Assembly: GCA_963932465.1 (NCBI GenBank)
Contig: OZ010795.1
Location: 521,487,451 to 521,551,450 of the forward strand
Reading direction: 5' to 3'
Length of the DNA stretch: 64,000 nt
Origin: Maratus speciosus
Lineage: Eukaryota > Arthropoda > Arachnida > Araneae > Salticidae
The notes beneath the pieces are model-generated. The model was not told the origin of the DNA. It did no database searches and worked only from the letters and a program-made list of their open reading frames with translations. A program made the position numbers and the translations under genes. This document shows positions 48,657 through 59,412 of this stretch, one piece after another (the stretch's first letter is position 1; the number at the start of each line of letters is the position of its first letter).

Positions 48657-49855
48657 AGCTCACAGGCTATTCACACTAATTGTATATCATACTCTTATTT
48701 TTAAGAATAATGCCCCTCAAAAAAATAAGTGAAGGGGAATTAGCCCCCGTTTCCCCCTTTATACTTAACCAGTGAACCTCCATATCTAATCAGGGAAGCT
48801 CCTTATCATAATAAACCGGTATACCAAATTCGGAGCAAATCGAATAATCCTGCAAAAAAAACCATTTATCTGAATTAAGGGGGTGGACTAACCCCCCTTT
48901 ATCCTTAACCAACGAATCCCCAAAACGAATCAGGGAAGCTCCTTAACATAATAAACCGGTATACCAAATTTGGAGCAAAGCGAATAATTCTGCATGAAAA
49001 ACCCATTTATCTGAATTAAGGGGGTGGACTAGCCCCCCTTTTCCCCCTTTATTCTTAACCAATGAACCCCCAAAACTAATCAGGGAAGTTCCTTAACATA
49101 ATAAACCGGTATACCAAATTCGGAGCAAATCGAATCATTCTGCATGAAAAATCCATTTATCCGAATTAAGGGGGTGGACTAGCCCTCCTTTTCCCCCTTT
49201 ATTCTTAACCAATGAACCCCCAAAACTAATCAGGGAAGTTCCTTAACATAATGAACCGGTTTACCAAATGAGGAGCAAATCGAATCATTCTGCATGAAAA
49301 ACCCATTTATCTGAATTAAAAGGGGTGGACTAACCCCCTTTTCCCCCTTTATCCTTAACCAATGAACCCCCAAAACTGATCAGGGAAGTTACTTAACATA
49401 ATAAACCGGTATACCAAATACGGAGCAAATCGAATCATTCTGCATGAAAAATCCATTTATCTGAATTAAAAGGGTTGGACTAACCCCCCTTTTCCCCCTT
49501 TATCCTTAACCAATGAACCCCCAAAACTAATCAGGCAAGTTCCTTAACATAATAAAACGGTATATCAAATTCGGAGCAAATCGAATGATTCTGCATGAAT
49601 AACCTATTTATCTGAATTAAGGGGTTGGACTAACCCCGTTTTTCCCCCTTTATCCTTAACCAATGAACTCCCAAAACTAATCAGGGAAGCGCCTTATTAC
49701 AATGAACCTAGAAAAAAAATGTGAAGCAAATCGGATGTTTCTATCAAGAGCTATCGCGTTACGTACATACATACATACATGCATACGTACGTACATACAT
49801 ACATGCAGAACGGGGGGGCACATTAGCTCTCAGGCTTTGATAGCCTGTGAGCTAA
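48657..49855 (+). mobile_element. Minisatellite-bearing element with terminal hairpin
   Basis: Left boundary word 'agctcacaggctat' (48,657) is the inverse of 'atagcctgtgagct' at 49,839-49,852. Inside are a 150-bp tandem array (about 48,720-49,705), then 'ctatcgcgtt' plus an (acat)n stretch (49,760-49,805), then a hairpin 'tagctctcaggc...gcctgtgagcta' (49,824-49,854). Central tandem repeats plus a 3' hairpin are seen in Helentron-associated (DINE-1/HINE-like) elements, but I cannot show a Helitron signature, so the class stays open. Confidence 0.5.
48720..49705 (+). repeat. 150-bp tandem array, about 6.5 units
   Basis: The word 'gggtggacta' or its variant recurs at 48,881, 49,022, 49,172, 49,323, 49,472 and 49,622, giving spacings of 141, 150, 151, 149 and 150. 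Each unit has 'cccctttttcccc' type pyrimidine runs, 'aaccaatgaacccccaaaac', 'cataataaaccggtatacc' and 'ggagcaaatcgaat'. Conservation is high between inner units. Confidence 0.85.
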
Positions 49856-49869
49856 AAAGCAACGGAAAA

Positions 49870-50424
49870 AACCTTCAATTTAAGGATGTTTTTTGAGACT
49901 TTTAATAAGACATCTCACATTTTTACGCATCTCTATTAACTTTATCTAGTAATTAGTCAAGTATGGTTTTATAAATTAAATTTTGATAATATATAGGTTA
50001 GATAATATATGAGTGCTACAAGATAATATATCTTAAAAAAAAAAAAAAAAGTAACTAACGCTGCCACCGCCACCGCCACAGCCATAAATTAATTTTTTGT
50101 GACCGGGTGAATTTCTTTGCTAATACTAAGAAAACTATTGCATACAAAAATATTTAAATTTGTAGTATTATAGAGTAATGTTTGTAAACACGCGAAAATA
50201 GACAGTTTTTAAATCGTAGAATTATATTGAGAGATATTTAATCCTTTGTATCACCGTGAATTTATCGCAAAAATTGCCAAATGTATTTTAATGAAAATGA
50301 AAATTGAATGTGAAATTTTATCATAACCTTTCTGTCTGAATATTTAGTACATATGTTGTTTATCTTTCCTAATTAACGTGCTTTCTGTTTAAAAAAAAAT
50401 AAAATAAAATAAAATAAAATAAAA
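49870..50424. other. AT-rich DNA, nothing recognised
   Basis: A short 'accgccaccgccac' run near 50,067 and text at 50,280-50,390 that is repeated at about 51,195-51,295. No gene. Confidence 0.5.
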
Positions 50425-51165
50425 TAAAGATAAAATGCATAAAAAAAAGCATAAAATTGAGAAACAAAAGGCAATTAGTAGGTTCATTGAATTTACTTGA
50501 AAGTAAGCTTCGGAAGTTATGTAAACATAAAGCAACTACATTTAGAGTAAGTAAAATTATTTTATTGGATGAACTACATAACAGATTTACATAATGTTTA
50601 CTTCCGTATTTTAATTTCCACATAAAGTTCTTTTTTAACACAAATTTCATATTTTCTGTAGCAAAACAAAATGCGTTGTTTAATGTAAATTAGTTTAAGT
50701 ATTTTAAACAGAAATGTTATTTAAAAAAATGAAAAAAAAAAAAAACTCTTCAAAACTTTTGCAAACTTGCAAAAATGCTGTTAATAATGTAACTTGTATT
50801 ATTTTCTTTCATATTTTTTCAAAGTTTCCTACGAAATTTTCATCATATCCGAGATGTAATATGTTAGAAATAAAAGAGTTACCATATAATACACATAAGG
50901 AAATTAAGCATTAAAATATATCATTTTGTATTGGTGTGGAAAGTTCTAACTTCTTATCTTATAAATACAAATTAATAATAAAATTTATTAGAAACTTAAC
51001 GGTAAAATCATGTTTTTATTTTTATATATAAAGCGGGATTATTATACATAAAAAAAATTTTTGAAAACTTTTAACTTATTTAATTTTTTTAGTGGATAAA
51101 GCATATTTTTATAAAATTAGCCTGACTAAGGTCGACATTATTTTTCAGTTTTTATAAAAATAGTG
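50425..51165 (+). repeat. Dispersed module M1, copy 1
   Basis: Aligns in the same orientation with 60,785-61,515 over about 740 bp ('agcataaaatt.aga', 'aatttactt.aaagtaa', 'aatgctgttaataatgtaac', 'gtgtggaaagttctaacttc', ending 'gcctgactaaggtcgacatt'). Divergence is about 15-20 percent by eye, with indels. No terminal repeats or gene; the family is unrecognised. Confidence 0.7.
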
Positions 51166-51488
51166 AATGTTTCTCAAAAATTGCCTCATGTATTTTGATG
51201 AAAATGTATGTGAAATGTTATCACTACCTTATCTGTCTGAATATATTCTTTAGTACATATTTTGTTTATCTTTCTAAATTAATGCTCTTTCTGTAAAAAA
51301 TAGGGCAAAAAAAAAAAAAAAATGCAATTTAACAAATTACAACGACCATTTGGAAAATGATTTTTTTTAAGACTAAAATTTAAGACCAAAAAAATCGCAC
51401 GGAGTTGATCATACATTACGCACGCCATGAATTAAACATTAATAGTGTTATTACATGTAAAAATTGTAAGAGACAGAAATCGCCTGCG

Positions 51489-51728
51489 ACTCGTACGTAT
51501 AGGAGACAAAGTCGCTTGAAATTCCAGGCGTCTAGCGACAAAAGCCGCATCACGGCTCGCCAGCTCCAAGCATTTCATTGGCTGTTCCGGAAAAGGCTTT
51601 TCTATTATCAGATTTCCAAGCATTTGAGTGGTTGTTACTGGCGACTCGCTTCGTTTCACGCGTCAAAGACGCTCCGACAGAAAAAAGTTGCTTGCTTTCG
51701 GAGCGACTCCCCTGGAGCCATAGAAATA
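51489..51728 (-). mobile_element. TIR element with CACGAGGAGTC-type family, copy 1 (partial)
   Basis: Minus-strand relative of 62,122-62,436: shares 'agtcgcttgaaattccaggc', 'ttccggaaaaggcttttcta', 'gcgactcgcttcgttt', 'gacgctccgacagaaaaaag' and 'ctcccctggagccatag'. The outer TIRs are damaged. The 149-codon frame at 51,405-51,854 is read through this repeat and is not a gene. Confidence 0.65.
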
Positions 51729-51990
51729 ACCAAGGCCGAAACTAGCCTTTTTTGCACCCGGGGCAAACATGGATTTTGGCGCCCCCTCCCCTCTTCCGCA
51801 AAGTATGTTTACAAAGAGAATTTTACTAATTTTCTAATAACCGACTTATTTTAAAATTTAAAATATGTAATCATAAAATATGTAATACATAATCTACAAC
51901 GGCCGATCCAAGGGGGAGGTCACGGGAGTCATGACACCCTTCTGAACACCAACAAAATTATTCTAAAGATACTTTCTAAAAGGAAATATA

Positions 51991-52201
51991 CAGTAGAGTC
52001 CCGATTATCCGAGTTTCCGCTTTCACCGAGTTATTTTCTTCTGATGGGCTGATGGCTTCCATTATTATGAAACAGCCATTATAAATGAAGTGTTAGATGA
52101 AGATGAAAGAGCAGTCGAAAAAAATCTTTCATCTTCACCTAACACTTCATTTATAATGGCTGTTTCATAATAATGGAAGCCATCAGCCCATCAGAAGAAA
52201 A
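51991..52201. mobile_element. Tigger-like left end joined to a 77-bp snapback hairpin
   Basis: CAGTAGAGTCCCGATTATCC at 51,991, preceded by TA, is a typical pogo/Tigger end; no right end is found. From 52,034-52,110 the sequence is repeated in inverse at 52,125-52,201 with a single difference and a 14-base loop. The near-identity shows the snapback is recent relative to the surrounding decay. Confidence 0.65.
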
Positions 52202-52314
52202 TTATCCATTCCAAAGGTATAATCTTTCATTTGGCGCCCCTTCGTTCTGGTGCCCGGGGCACATGCCCCCTCGCCCCCCCCCCTTTGTTTCGGCCCTGGG
52301 AATAACATGGAGAC

Positions 52315-52760
52315 CCCTGGAATTTGAAGCGACTCTGATCCCTCGTGTAATAACACCATTAAGTCGCTTGAAATTCCAGGCGTATCCACGTAATTGCTAT
52401 GGCTCTAGGGGAGTCGCAAGCAACTTTTTTCTGTCGGAGCGTGTTTAAGGCCTGAAACGAAGCGAGTCGCCAGTAACAGCCAATCAAATGCTTGGAAATC
52501 TGATAATAGAAAAGCCTTTTCCGGAACAGCCAATGAAATGCTTGGAAAATACGTATGTTTCAGGAAATCGGACGAGCCGTGAGGCGGCTTTTCTCGCTAG
52601 ATGCCTGGAATTTCAAGCGACTTTGACTCCTCGTGTAACCTTTATCCACCTGAAACTTACGTATTATCCAAGCATTTCATTGGCTGTTCGGTAAAAAAGG
52701 CTTTTCCATCGTCAGATTTCCAAGAAATCTGACGACCCATTTTAAATGAAATTTCATTCT
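52315..52760 (+). mobile_element. CACGAGGAGTC-family element, copy 2 (rearranged)
   Basis: Shares with 62,122-62,545, in the same orientation, 'gcaagcaacttttttctgtc', 'gagtcgccagtaacagccaa', 'gaaaagccttttccggaaca', 'cgtatgtttcaggaaatc', 'gactttgactcctcgtgtaa' and the trailing 'tccacctgaaacttacg'. A short inverted piece (52,325-52,390) precedes it. The flanking 'cttctaaacatcccacaata' is also common to both copies. Confidence 0.65.
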
Positions 52761-53036
52761 TAAACTTCTAAACATCCCACAATATCTAGACACATGGCAA
52801 TGTGTCAGTCAAGTTCGTCTGGCATAGCCGTGTGTTATTTACACGAACCATTTTGAGGTGTTTTCGTCAAATTTCAATGTTCTACTACTGAAAATCTATG
52901 AGACGTACGTACTTGTTATACGAAATGTGTAGTAAGGCCACCCTAATTACCTAAAATCCCAAATTTTATAAATAACACATAATTAGTTTACGAGATAATG
53001 ACATTTGAGAATGTCTGATAATCGATAATTTTATCA

Positions 53037-53068
53037 CTGACTGACTGACTCACTCACTCACTCATCAA
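53037..53068. repeat. ACTG/ACTC tetranucleotide run
   Basis: 'actgactgactgactcactc' type run just outside the left arm of the satellite palindrome, followed by 'gatctcgtatatctactgc'. It may mark the start of the left-hand founder element. Confidence 0.6.
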
Positions 53069-53439
53069 AAAGATCTCGTATATCTACTGCAGCTACAGAC
53101 TTCAAATTTGGTGCGAAGTTCGTTTACACTATGAAACTAAGGAATAAAATAAAACAACTGGTTAAGTGTGATCACAGATCGCACAGAGGATTTCGTTTAA
53201 TATTCCTTTCAAAGCACTTTATCCTTTTGAAAAATCTGTTAGTTTAACATTTCGCAACCAGGGGTGCACTCTATTCTAAACAAACCTCTATCCAAACGAA
53301 ACTCCGTTTTACATACTACCCGTAGATATATTAGTCGAGGGGATTGGGACCATAGCACCCGAGATAAGTAGGCAACCCTGGTGGTAAAAAGTGGAACTAC
53401 AATATGTAAGGCTATGGTGCATATTATGATTTGTCGCAT

Positions 53440-56400
53440 GATGGTGTTCAGATATAAGTATGCAAAATTTCACGCCTCCAACATAAATATGATCTCACTT
53501 AGAAAGAAATGTTTAAAATACACATGTGAGAGCCCAAAGGGTTAAATGTACGACTTTTTGAAAATTTTATAGTTTGTTATTTGATGTAAGGTGTTCAGCT
53601 ATATGTATGCAAAATTCCAGACCTCCAACCTAATTAGGGGCTCACTTAGAAAGAATTGTTTAAAATACATATGTGGGAGCCCAAAGGGTTAAATGTACGA
53701 CTTTAAAAAAAAAAATTATGGTTTGTTATTTGATGTGAGGTGTTCAGCTATATGTATGCAAAATTTCACGCCTCTAACCTAAATAGGGGATCACTTAGAA
53801 AAAATTGTTTAAAATACACATGTGAGAGCCCAAAGGGTTAAATGTACGACTTTTTGAAAATTTTATGATTTGACGTTTGATGTGAAGTGGTCAGCTATAA
53901 GTATGCAAAATTTGACGCCTCCAACCTAATTAAGGGCTCACTTAGAAAGGCTTGTTTAAAATACACATACGGGATCCCAAAGGTTTAAACGCACGACTTT
54001 TTCAAAATTTTATAGTTTGTCGTTTTATGTGAGGTGTTCAGCTACAAGTATGTAAATTTTCACGCCTCCAACCTAATTAGGGGCACACTTAGAAAGGATT
54101 GTTTAAAATATACATGTGAGACACCGAAGGGTTAAATTTACAACTTTTTCTAAATGTTATGCTTTGTCGTTTGATGTGAGGTGTTCAGCTATAAGTATGC
54201 AAAATTTCATGCCTCCAACATAAATATGGTCTCACTTAGAAAAAATGTTTAAAATACACATGTGAGAGCCCAAAGGGTTAAATGTACGACTTTTGGAAAA
54301 TTTTATAGTTTGTTATTTGATGTAAGGTGTTCAGCTATATGTATGCAAAATTTCAGGCCTCCATCCTAATTAGGGGCTCACTTAGAAAGAATTGTTTAAA
54401 ATACATATGTGGGAGCCCAAAGGGTTAAATGTACGACTTTTTGAAAATTTTATGATTTGTCGTTTGATGAGAAGTGTGAAGTGTTCAGCTATAAGTATGT
54501 AAGATTTCAGGCCTCCAACCTAATTAGGGGCTCACTTAGAAAGACTTGTTTAAAATACACATACGGGAGCCCAAAGGATTAAACGTACGACTTTTTCAAA
54601 AATATATAGTTTGTCGTTTTATGTGAGGTGTTCAGCTATAAGTATGTAAATTTTCACGCCTCCAACCTAATTAGTGGCTCACTTTGAAAGGATTGTTTAA
54701 AATACATATGTGGGAGCCCAAAGGGTTAAATGTACGACTTTTCCAAAAATTTATGGTTTGTTATTTGATGTGAGGAGTTCAGCTATATGTATGCAAAATT
54801 TCACGCCTCCAACATAAATAGGGGATCACTTAGAAAAAATTGTTTAAAATACACATGTGAGAGCCCAAAGGGTTAAATGTACGACTTTTTGAAAATTTTA
54901 TGATTTGTCGTTTGATGAGAAGTGTGAAGTGTTCAGCTATAAGTATGTAAGATTTCAGGCCTCCAACCTAATTAGGGGCTCACTTAGAAAGACTTGTTTA
55001 AAATACACATACGGGAGCCCAAAGGATTAAACGTACGACTTTTTCAAAAATATATAGTTTGTCGTTTTATGTGAGGTGTTCAGCTATAAGTATGTAAATT
55101 TTCACGCCTCCAACCTAATTAGTGGCTCACTTTGAAAGGATTGTTTAAAATATACATGTGAGACCCCAAAGGGTTAAATTTACAACTTTTTCTAAATTTT
55201 ATGATTTGCCGTTTTATGTGAGGTGTTCGGCTATAAGTATGCAAAATTTCATGCCTCCAACTTAATTAGTGGTTCACTTAGAAGGAATTATTTAAAATAC
55301 ACATGTGGGAGCCCAAAGAGTTAAATGTACGACTTTTTCAAAATTTTATGATTTGTTGTTTGGTCTGAGGTGTCCAGCTATAAGTTCGCAAAATTTCACG
55401 CCTTTAACCTAATTAGGGGCTCACGTAGAAATAATTGTTTAAAATACACATGGGGGAGCCCAAAGGGTTAAATGTACGACTTTTTCAAAATTTTATAGTT
55501 TGTCGTTTTATGTGAGGTGTTCAGCTGAAAGTATGTAAATTTTCACGCCTCCAACCTAATTAGGGGCTCACTTAGAAAGGATTGTTTAAAATATACATGT
55601 GAGACCCCGAAGGGTTAAATTTATAACTTTTTCAAAATTTTATGATTTGTCGTTTGATGTGATGTGTTCAGCTATAAGTATGTAAATTTTCACGCCTCCA
55701 ACCTAATTAGGGGCTCACTTAGAAAGGATTGTTTAAAATATACATGTGAGACCCCGAAGGGTTAAATTTACAACTTTTTCAAAATTTTATGATTTGTCGT
55801 TCGATGTGAGGTGTTCAGCTATAAGTATGCAAAATTTCATGCCTCCAACCTAATTAGTGGTTCACTTAGAAAGAATTATTTAAAATACACATGTGGGAAC
55901 CCAAAGGTTTAAATGTACGACTTTTTCAAAATTTAATTATTCAACGTTTGATGTGAGGTGATCAGCTATATGTATGCAAAATTTCATTTCTCCAACCTAA
56001 TTAGGGGTTCACTTAGAAAGACTTGTTTAAAATACACACATGGGAGCCCAAAGAGTTAAATGTTCGACTTTTTCAAAATTTTATAGTTTGTCGTTTTATG
56101 TGAGGTGTTCAGCTATAAGTATGTAAATTTTCATGCCTCCAACCTAATTAGGGGCTCACTTTGAAAGGATTGTTTAAAATATACATGTGAGACCCCAAAG
56201 GGTTAAATTTACAACTTTTTTTAAATTTTATTATTTGCCATTTGATGTGAGGTGTTCAGCTATAAGTATGCAAAATTTCATGCCTCCAACTTAATTAGTG
56301 GTTCACTTAGAAGGAATTATTTAAAATACACATGTGGCAGACCAAAGGGTTAAATGTACGACTTTTTCAAAATTTTATGATTTGTCGTAGGATGTGTGGT

Positions 56401-56440
56401 GTTCAGCTATAAGTATGCAAAATTTCACGTCTCCAACATG
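53440..56440 (+). repeat. 147-bp satellite array, left, about 20 units
   Basis: The word 'gtgttcagctata' recurs at 53,444, 53,591, 53,740, 53,887, 54,034, 54,181, 54,327, 54,481 and onward: mostly 147-bp steps, with 154 where an extra 'gaagtgt' is present. Each unit carries 'gcctccaacctaattagggg', 'tcacttagaaa', 'tgtttaaaatacaca' and 'gcccaaagggttaaatgtac'. The open frames seen here are by-products of the repeat. Confidence 0.9.
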
Positions 56441-56501
56441 TATAGTTTCTGAGAACGGACTCTGTGACGGACAGACAGACAGACAGAGGAGCGAAACGAA
56501 T

Positions 56502-56528
56502 AGGGTTTCGTCAGATGAACGAAACCCT
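56502..56528. repeat. Terminal-type hairpin after ACAG tetranucleotides
   Basis: 'agggtttcgt' and 'acgaaaccct' pair across a 7-base loop, just after a (gaca)n run (56,469-56,486). ACAG runs followed by an AGGGTTNCGT hairpin and 'aaaaa' are seen at the 3' ends of several arthropod interspersed elements (from memory, not checked). This would be the 3' end of the left-hand unit. Confidence 0.6.
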
Positions 56529-56624
56529 AAAAATTATGAAAATCGATGAATTACCCACTTGGGGGTGTCCATTTTTACTTTAACATTACGTCTATTCGGC
56601 GAAATTTTTTTTTTGCCGTAGGAG

Positions 56625-56830
56625 GGGACGGTATTCTGTTGCCAAATACCGCCAAGTTTCTCGCAAACATGGCGATATATCGCCAAAATGGGTGACCAAA
56701 ATTAGTCGCCAAAAGTGACGCCAACTTGGCGATATATCTAATATTTCGCCAAATTCCCATTTTAAACCTATCTACTTACCGGGGGTTTATCTGGGTTTAC
56801 TTGCTTACAGAAAATCAACAAATTGAGATA
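56625..56830 (+). repeat. GCCAA/TTGGC repeat inside the palindrome spacer
   Basis: Third copy of the core seen at 10,190-10,400 and 11,385-11,560: 'ccaaataccgccaagttt', 'ggcgatatatcgccaaa', 'agtcgccaaaagtgacgcca', then 'cttgcttacagaaaatcaac' and 'aaattgagatatt'. It stops a few bases before the right arm of the palindrome begins, so it either inserted into the spacer or is part of the element. Confidence 0.7.
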
Positions 56831-56879
56831 TTATGTCCGTCACAGAGCCCGTTCTCAGAAACTATACATATTGGAGACT

Positions 56880-58565
56880 TGTAATTTTGCATACTTATAG
56901 CTGAACACCACACATCATACGACAAATCATAATATTTTGAAAAAGTTGAACATTTAACCCTTTGGGCCCCCACATGTGTATTTTAAACAATTCTTTCTAT
57001 GTGAGCCTCTAACTAGGTTGGAGGCGTAAAAATTTGCATATTTATAGCTGAACACCTCACATCAAACGAGAAATCATAAAATTTTGAAAAAGTCGAACAT
57101 TTAACTCTTTGGGCCCCCGCATGTGTATTTTAAACAATTCTTTCTAAGTGAGCCCCTATTTAGGTTGGAGGCGTGAAATTTTACATACTTATAGCTGAAC
57201 ACCTCACATCAAATGACAAATCATAAAATTTTGAAAAAGTCGTACATTTAACCCTTTGGGAACCCCCATGTGTATTTTAAACAATTCTTTCGAAGTGAGC
57301 CCCTAATTAGGTTCGAAATGTGAAATTTTGCATACTTATAGCTGAACACCTCAGATCAAACGAGAAATCATAAAATTTTCAAAAAGTGGTACATTTAACC
57401 CTTTGGGCTCCCACATGTGTATTTTAAACAATTCTTTCAAAGTGAGCCCCTAATTAGGTTGGAAATGTGAAATTTTGCATACTTATAGCTCAACACCTCA
57501 CATCAAACGACAAAGCATAAAATTTTGAAAAAGTCGTACATTTAACCCTTTGCGCTCCCACATGTGTATGTTAAACAATTCTATCTAACTGAGCCCTAAT
57601 TACGTTGGAGGCGTGAAATTTTGCATACTTGTAGCTGAACACCTCAGATGAAGCGAGAAATCATAAAATTTTGAAAAATTCTACATTTAACCCTTTGGGC
57701 TCCCCCATGCGTATTTTAAACAATTCTTTCAAAGTGAGCCTCTAATTAGGTTGGAGGCGTGAAATTTTGCATACTTATAGCTGAGCACGTCAGATCAAAC
57801 GAAAAATCATAAAATTTTCAAAAAGTCGTACATTTAACCCTTTGGGCTCCCACATGTGTATTTTAAACAATTCTTTCTAAGTGAGTCCCTATTTAGGTTG
57901 GAGGCGTGAAATTTTGCATACTTATAGCTGAACACCTCACATCAAACGACAGACCATAAAATTTTGAAAAAGTCGTACATTTAACCCTTTGGGCTCTCAC
58001 CTGTGTATTTTAAACAATATTTTCTAAGTGAGCCCATAATTAGGTTGGAGGCTTGAAAATTTTCATACTTATAGCTGAGCACCTCACATCTAACGGCAAA
58101 TTATAAAATTTTGAAAAATTCGTACATTTAACCTTTTGGGCTCCCACATGTATATTTTAAACAATTCTTTTTAAGTGAGACCCTATTTAGGTTGGAGGCG
58201 TGAAATTTTGCATACTTATAGCTGAATACCATCATGCGAGAAATTATAAAATTTTGAAAAAGTTGTACATTTTACCCTTTGGGCTTCCACATGCTTATTT
58301 TAAGCAATTCTTTCTAACTGAGCCCCTTATTAAATTGCAGATTTGAAATTTTGCGTACTTATAGCAGAAAACCGAAGGCCAGGCGACAAATCATAAAATC
58401 TAGAAAAAGTCTTACGCTTAACCCTTTGAGCTATCCCAGATGCATTTTAAGCAATTCTTTCCAAGGGAGCCCCTAATTAAGTTGGAGACATGATTTTTTT
58501 GCATACGTATAGCTGAATACCTCGGACCACACGACAAATCATAAAATTTCAAAAAGTCCTATATT
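56880..58565 (-). repeat. 147-bp satellite array, right, about 11 units
   Basis: Inverse of the left array: 'ctgaacacc' at 56,901, 57,048 and onward in 147-bp steps, with 'aaccctttgggctccc' and 'taattaggttggaggcgtga'. Units near the right edge (58,330-58,565) are more diverged, the usual pattern at array margins. Confidence 0.88.
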
Positions 58566-59412
58566 ATATACTCATCCGAGCTCTAACTTGTGTATTTTAA
58601 GCAATTTTTCTAACCTCCGCCCTTTTCAACCGGGGAGCACTTTTCCAACTTTTGCCGACATCCCTTTAACAATTCGTTCATATTATGCACCATAGCTTTA
58701 CATATTTTAGTTCCACTTTTACCGCTAGGGACGCCTACTTAACTCGGGTGCTATGGGCTCAATCCCCTGGACTAATACATCTACGGATAGTATGTAAAAC
58801 GGAGTTTCGTTCGGATAGAGGTTTGTTTAGAATAGAATGCGCCCCTGGTTGGGAAATGTCGAACTAATAGATTTTTCAAAAGGATAAAGTGTTTTGAAAG
58901 GAATATTAAACGAAACCCCCTGTGCGATCTGTGATCACACTTACCCACTTGTTATTTTCAAAATCATCAGAGAAAAGGATATTTAGTTAATTAAATTTGA
59001 ATATCCAGGGATGGGCAATGTCCTTCCTCTGCACTGCCTCTTTGCCGGCACCCATGGATGAATGATACATAGTGTGGCATAAGCACATAACTTTATTTTT
59101 CACTTTAAGTACAAAAAAGCAGGCCCACCTATAGGATATTTAATTGGAAAATTTAATAGGAAAATTTAATAGGAATTGTTGTTTCAAAACAATAAAAATT
59201 TCGAATCAATACATTTCATTTCAAAACATGCCTTCAATGTAGCAGTATTAAAATATAGATTTCTGCCGCAAATTGGCAGCCAAATAGTTTGTTGTAGGAA
59301 ATTTAAATTTAAATTGAATGTTGCCTTGTGAATAAAATAGTCACACGTAGACACATTAAAAAGCATTAAGTAAAGTGTCTAAATATATTGTAACTTTACA
59401 ACTAGTAATGAT

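Larger units (their letters stand above)
53147..58965. mobile_element. 5.8-kb satellite-bearing palindrome (foldback-type)
   Basis: Outer arms of about 290 bp (53,147-53,440 and about 58,670-58,965) are inverted copies ('aagtgtgatcacagatcgca', 'aaacctctatcc', 'ggttgcctac...gcaccatagc'). Inside each lies an array of about 147-bp units, about 20 units in plus orientation on the left and about 11 in minus orientation on the right. The arrays meet at matched junctions 'agaacggactctgtgacgga' (ending 56,471) and its inverse (from 56,836), around a 364-base spacer. No coding capacity. The layout resembles foldback elements whose arms grow into satellite DNA (Tetris of Drosophila virilis is a described case). 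Confidence 0.75.

Noticed and set aside
51405..51854. 149-codon open frame, the longest in the window
   Set aside because: It runs through a CACGAGGAGTC-family repeat whose other copies do not keep the frame, and the peptide has no recognisable domain.
53440..58565. CRISPR-like array
   Set aside because: Units of 147 bp are continuous without conserved short repeats separated by unique spacers, the setting is eukaryotic, and no associated genes exist.
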